Shown: piece by piece, positions 60,092-64,000 of the stretch | Position numbering within the stretch: the stretch's first letter is position 1 | Layout of the letters: every line of letters starts with the position of its first letter | From: Amaranthus tricolor | Lineage: Eukaryota; Streptophyta; Magnoliopsida; Caryophyllales; Amaranthaceae | Assembly: GCF_026212465.1 (NCBI RefSeq) | Contig: NC_080048.1 | Coordinates: forward strand, 32,052,517 to 32,116,516 | Length of the DNA stretch: 64,000 bases | Reading direction: 5' to 3' | The notes under the pieces: generated by a model | Told to the model about the DNA's origin: nothing | Database searches by the model: none | Seen by the model: only the letters and a program-made list of their open reading frames with translations | Translations under genes and position numbers: made by a program

Positions 60092-62400
60092 TTACCACAA
60101 AATCTGGTGATTTCTCTTCCAGTTGGAAAGCACTTTCCTCGAAATGCTTTGATCCGACTTTGTAAACAACTCGCCAATCTTTGTAATACTATTGACATGG
60201 TCAATCTGCTCTGGGTTTAAATTTGGTTCGTACTTTTTGATTAACAGCACAAATTGATCATAAAAGTGATTAACCTCCGGACAGTTTCGCAAAACATATG
60301 TCTGAGCAATGTTGCGATCTGCTTCATCCATTATAAGAACCTTACCACTCCCATGGAATTTGATTGGATATGTGAATATGGACAAAACACCCGATCTGAC
60401 GTTATTAAAGCCTTCGTCATCGTTTCTAGGAAGATCTCTAACTCTGCATCGAATGTCTTGCCCAAAGTAATGCGAGACAAAGTAAGATGCTTCTTCTATA
60501 AGATATGCGTTACAAATTGAAGCCTCAACATGCGCTTTGTTTTTGATATTAAGCTTTAAATGTCAAAGGTACCTATAATTTTGTTAAACAGTAATTATTA
60601 AGACTTGCTGACTTGTAACCTAATTAATAATTAGTTTTAAAATTTACCTCTCAAATGGATGCGTCCACCTATATAGTACCGGGCCAGCAATCCTTGCCTT
60701 GTAAGCTAGATGAACAGGGAGATGTTTCATGACATCAAAGAATGTTAGAGGAAATATAGTCTCTAATTTTTAGAGCACCATTGTAATTTCCTCATCCAAC
60801 CTCCACATATCAGTTGCATAAATCTTTGGAGAAGTAAGACTTCTAAAGAACAGACTAACTTCTGTTAGAGCTTCCCATACTTTGGCTGGCAGCAATTACC
60901 GAAATGCTATGGGAATTAATTGTTGCATGAACACATGACAATCATGAATATTCATCCCAAATATCTGATGTTTAGCCATGTCGATGTTCCTGGCTAAATT
61001 TGAAACATACCCATCAGGAAATCTTAGAGTTTTAAGCCACTCTAAAAGGACAGGCTTTTGTTGTGTATTAAGTGTGTATGAGGCCTTAGGGATGGTTGAA
61101 CAAACTGGATGCAATTCCGATCGGATGTCGAGATCAGCTAAATCTTGACGTGCCTTCAAATGATCCTTAGTTTTTCCCGACACACACATTGATGTGTTGA
61201 AAATGTTATCAAAAAAGTTCTTCTCAATGCGCATCACGTCCAAGTTGTGACGGATCATGTTTGCTCTGTAGTACGGTAGATCCCAAAAAGGGCTTCTCTT
61301 CTTCTATCCTACACATTATTTGCTAATTTCAGCGTTGTACTCAGGTGCATCATCTTAAAATACCCGTAAAAACCAAAAATGATCCAACTCCTCTAACAGC
61401 TCATTTTTCGTAAGTATGTCGGGTCTAATATCCTTCTCAACAGCTCCATGATTGAAATTTATTCGATTTCTGCGGTACGGGTGCCTCCTATCTAAATTCT
61501 CCTATGTGAGTCAAACCAACTCACTTTTCTGTTGTGTCTTAGATAGACGGCTTTGGAATCATCCATACAGTACGGACAAGCGTGCACGCCATATGTACTC
61601 CACCCCGACATCATCGAATAAGCTGGAAAGTCGTTGATTGTCCACATCAAAGCCGCACGAAGCTAAAAGTTCTCCTTCTTAGATACGTCGTATGTCTGGA
61701 TTCCATCTTCCCACAACAGCTTCAACTCATGTATCAATGGCTATAGGTACAGGTCAATCTTATGTTTTGGGTTGTTAGGACCGGGGACGATAACCGTTAA
61801 GAACATATACTGTTTCTTTATGCACATCAAGGGAGGAAGATTATATGGAGTTAATATTACGGGCCAACATGAATATTTTTGTCCCGAGCTGCCAAATGGG
61901 TTGAAACCATCTGTACACAACCCTAGTCTCACATTTCTTGTCTCCCTAAAAAAATTCGGATGGATCGCGATGAATGTCAACCAGGCATCACTGTCCGAGG
62001 GGTGACACATCTCTCCATCTTCTGAACGGTGCTCCGCATGCCACCTCATGTGACTGGCAGTAGTCGCAGAAGCATACAACCGTTGTAGCCTAAGACCAAG
62101 GGGAAAGTAGTGGAACTGCTTTCTAGGGGTCTTATCTGTTATCCATCTAGAAACCCCACAATTATCACATCCTGTCATACTCGCTGTGGGGCCCCAATAA
62201 TCATACACCTATTAACATAACAGTCAATTTTCTCTACCAGCAATCTAGGAGCCGAAATTTGTTTCTTCGTATCTTAAAAACTGGATGCCATCCGATTATC
62301 TTTCGGCAACACTTTAAAAATCAATTGACAGATTTCATCATAAAGTCTCTCAGGAATAAGAAAGTCCGTCTTTAGACTCCTCGCCATCCTTCCTATTACC
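60092..62400 (-). pseudogene. tnp2: TNP2-type transposase of the second CACTA element, broken
   Basis: From right to left on the minus strand come an N-terminal remnant (62400-62220), TGCDNCGVSRW and LGLRLQRLYAS, LGLCTDGFNPFGSSGQ, NLPPLMCIKKQYM (61741-62208). Next is HNLDVMRIEKNFFDNIFNTS and the DUF4218 part with IHDCHVFMQQLIPIAFR (60896-61258). FDVMKHLPVHL and HPFER follow near 60720-60660. The end is a DUF4216-like part including AQTYVLRNCPEVNHFYDQF (60092-60540). Stops and frame changes separate these blocks. Compared with the first CACTA element's transposase, the sequence is well diverged. Confidence 0.82.
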
Positions 62401-62419
62401 GACATCTAAGTATGATTTT

Positions 62420-62672
62420 TGATGTGCAAATTTTATTTAACCACAAGCACACGGTGTACGTGAGTCGTGGGTCGAACACAAGGAAGTTAGGACAAGATAC
62501 TTGCTAATTTCTACTAACTATATTGCTCAAGGAGAAAAAAGGTTGATTGGTTGTTTATCTAACAGACTAAAAATGCCATGATAATATGGGTTTAAACTAT
62601 ATGATGAAGAGATCTAGGGTGTCGGGAATCCCCTAAATTCTAATATGATCAAACTCTTATTAGTGGAATCAT
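62420..62672 (-). repeat. Partial 3' LTR of a Tat/Athila-like element
   Basis: It begins TGATGTGCAAATTTTATTTA. I read about 250 bp in near-identity with the start of the LTR at 63123, then an abrupt change to internal sequence at about 62672. It stands in the CACTA transposase remains. Confidence 0.75.
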
Positions 62673-63122
62673 CAAGCTCAATTGTTGCACCACTGGTTTT
62701 CTCATTGTCTATTTCCATCTGATCAATAATTGCTGGATTACGAGCAAGACTAGTTGATTGCTCAGCCAATTGTTCGTTCCATTTTGCTAACTCCTCGATC
62801 ATCATTGATAATTTTCTAGAAAGAGATTCTTGACGTTGTTCATCCTGCAAACACTGAGCATACATATTGCAAAAAACGTCCCAACGATAACCGTCATCCA
62901 TGTCAAGTATCTAACCATTGCCCATATAGTTTGCTAGACTCCAAGACTCGGGGCTCAACCCCTCCAATATCACATAGTCTAAATCCTCATAGTAAAAAGT
63001 GTAACCACAAGAGGCCCAGTATTCCACATAACTTTGAAATCAGCATTACAAGAAAGCAATATATGTAATAAAAATTAACAAATTAATTATCTGCCGCTTC
63101 CCAGGGAAGGGCGCCAAAAACT
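62673..63122 (-). mobile_element. Short internal region of the Tat/Athila-like element
   Basis: Minus-strand primer binding site TGGCGCCCTTCCCTGGG ends at 63116, just inside the LTR end at 63123. Plant Tat/Athila elements use TGGCGCC..TGCCGGGG-like sites. An open frame from ATG at 62901 reads MDDGYRWDVFCNMYAQCLQD, then EQRQESLSRKLSMMIEELAK, a heptad-like coiled-coil segment. It runs on through 62673 into the LTR fragment and stops at 62614. No domain of gag or pol is identifiable, so this is either a gag-leader fragment or a non-autonomous element's own small ORF. Confidence 0.55.
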
Positions 63123-64000
63123 TGATGTGCAAATTTTATTTAACCGCAAGCACACGGTGTACGTGTAGTCGTGGGTCGAACACAAGGAAGCAAAAAAACA
63201 ATAAACTTGCTAATTTCTACTAATTATATTGCTCAAGGAGAAAAAATGTTGATTGGTTGTTTATCTAACAAACTAAAAATGTAATGAAAATATAGGTTTA
63301 AACTATATGATGAAGAGATCTAGAGTGTCGAGAAAACCCTAAATTCTCATATGATCAAACTCTTATTAGTGTCTATGAAATGTCAGATTAATTGTGTGAT
63401 TAAATATGATCTTGTTAATCTCAAACTCTCGCTCTGGTGATTAACTATAATTAGATTTAGACCCTATTAGTTCAATTCTCACACGCTAGCTTTATTGAAC
63501 GAATTAATAAGAATTTAACTAAAATTTACTCTAAAGCAAAGTTGATCCTAATCTCACACGCCAGTTCTACTGACTAGTCTAACAAAGCATATTTAATTTA
63601 GGGTTATTGGCACAATTCAATCATTTTAATCCTAATTTCATAGACACATTCAATAATCAAATCATACTTGAATTATAGGTTCAAACCCTAATCCTAGAAA
63701 ATCGATCTACTCACTATTCATGGTGGAAATAATGAACACAAACCCTAAGATAATACTAAGCATGAATAATATGATGAAATGTTAAAACTTGCAAGAGAGG
63801 CAATAATTAAACAGTAAAAAACACAACAATGAATCAAGAGAGAAATTATGAAGAACAAAACTAATTCTTTATTGAAGGATGATTAATTGAAGACAATTAA
63901 AATTCACTAATGAAAGATTAAAACTAGTACAAGGAATTAAAAAAAAGGAAATTAAATACTAAGAAAAACTTACAATACTTCAAGGAATGATTAATATTAG
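63123..64000 (-). repeat. 5' LTR of the Tat/Athila-like element, running off the window
   Basis: In minus orientation it ends GCACATCA at 63123. It is the reverse complement of the older copies at 3230-5150, with shared blocks such as AATCAAACTCTTATTAGTG and CTCACACG-CTAG. U3 and the left border lie beyond 64000. Confidence 0.75.

Larger units (their letters stand above)
57568..62419 (-). mobile_element. Second CACTA element, decayed and incomplete in the window
   Basis: The left terminus CACTACAAAAAAAAAG is preceded by TAT (57565-57567). Subterminal CAGTCGGAATT-type repeats follow. On the minus strand lie remains of a tnp1-like and a TNP2 gene with many stops. A Tat-like LTR element interrupts it at 62420, so the right terminus is either beyond the window or lost. 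Confidence 0.8.

Overview
This 64 kb window is nuclear DNA of a flowering plant, very probably a eudicot. Genes have introns with GT..AG borders, intergenic DNA is AT-rich, and most of the sequence is nested plant transposable elements. The GAGACGGTCTC-type MITEs hint at Caryophyllales, but that is only an impression. I recognise no tRNA, rRNA, CRISPR or bacterial-type operon. All exon borders and duplications were read by eye; no alignment program was run.

The host genes are three expansin-like A (EXLA) genes, all on the + strand. The first (1171-2739) has lost its last two exons and so the whole C-terminal domain. The second (12256-15967) and third (50326-53640) are intact five-exon genes of 263 and 264 codons. 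They form a tandem cluster whose members have been pushed apart by transposon growth: about 9.5 kb lies between the first and second, about 34 kb between the second and third.

The gap between the second and third EXLA genes can be unpacked from target-site duplications (TSDs). A Sirevirus-like Ty1/copia element (18156-40818, TSD GTGAA) holds a long solo LTR, 'A' (18877-32336, TSD GAATT). LTR A in turn holds another solo LTR, 'B' (19669-23324, TSD TTTAC), and a complete CACTA transposon (23962-30239, TSD TAT). The Sirevirus RNase H region holds a third solo LTR, 'C' (34233-37633, TSD TCTTT), of the same family as B but inverted. To the right lies a separate small copia element (41197-46383) with nearly identical 422-bp LTRs. 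It is flanked by a perfect 128-bp duplication instead of the usual 5 bp.

The left gap (2740-12189) holds degraded Ty3/gypsy LTRs and a gag fragment, a MULE-type MITE nested in another of the same family (both with 9-bp TSDs), a Helitron-like 3' end and microsatellites. The right part (53641-64000) holds a 2.6-kb foldback element with tandem repeats inside its arms, a Stowaway MITE, and a decayed CACTA element with tnp2- and tnp1-like remains. A small Tat/Athila-like LTR element sits inside that CACTA element and runs off the window. Several MITEs sit in EXLA introns and upstream regions and could affect expression.
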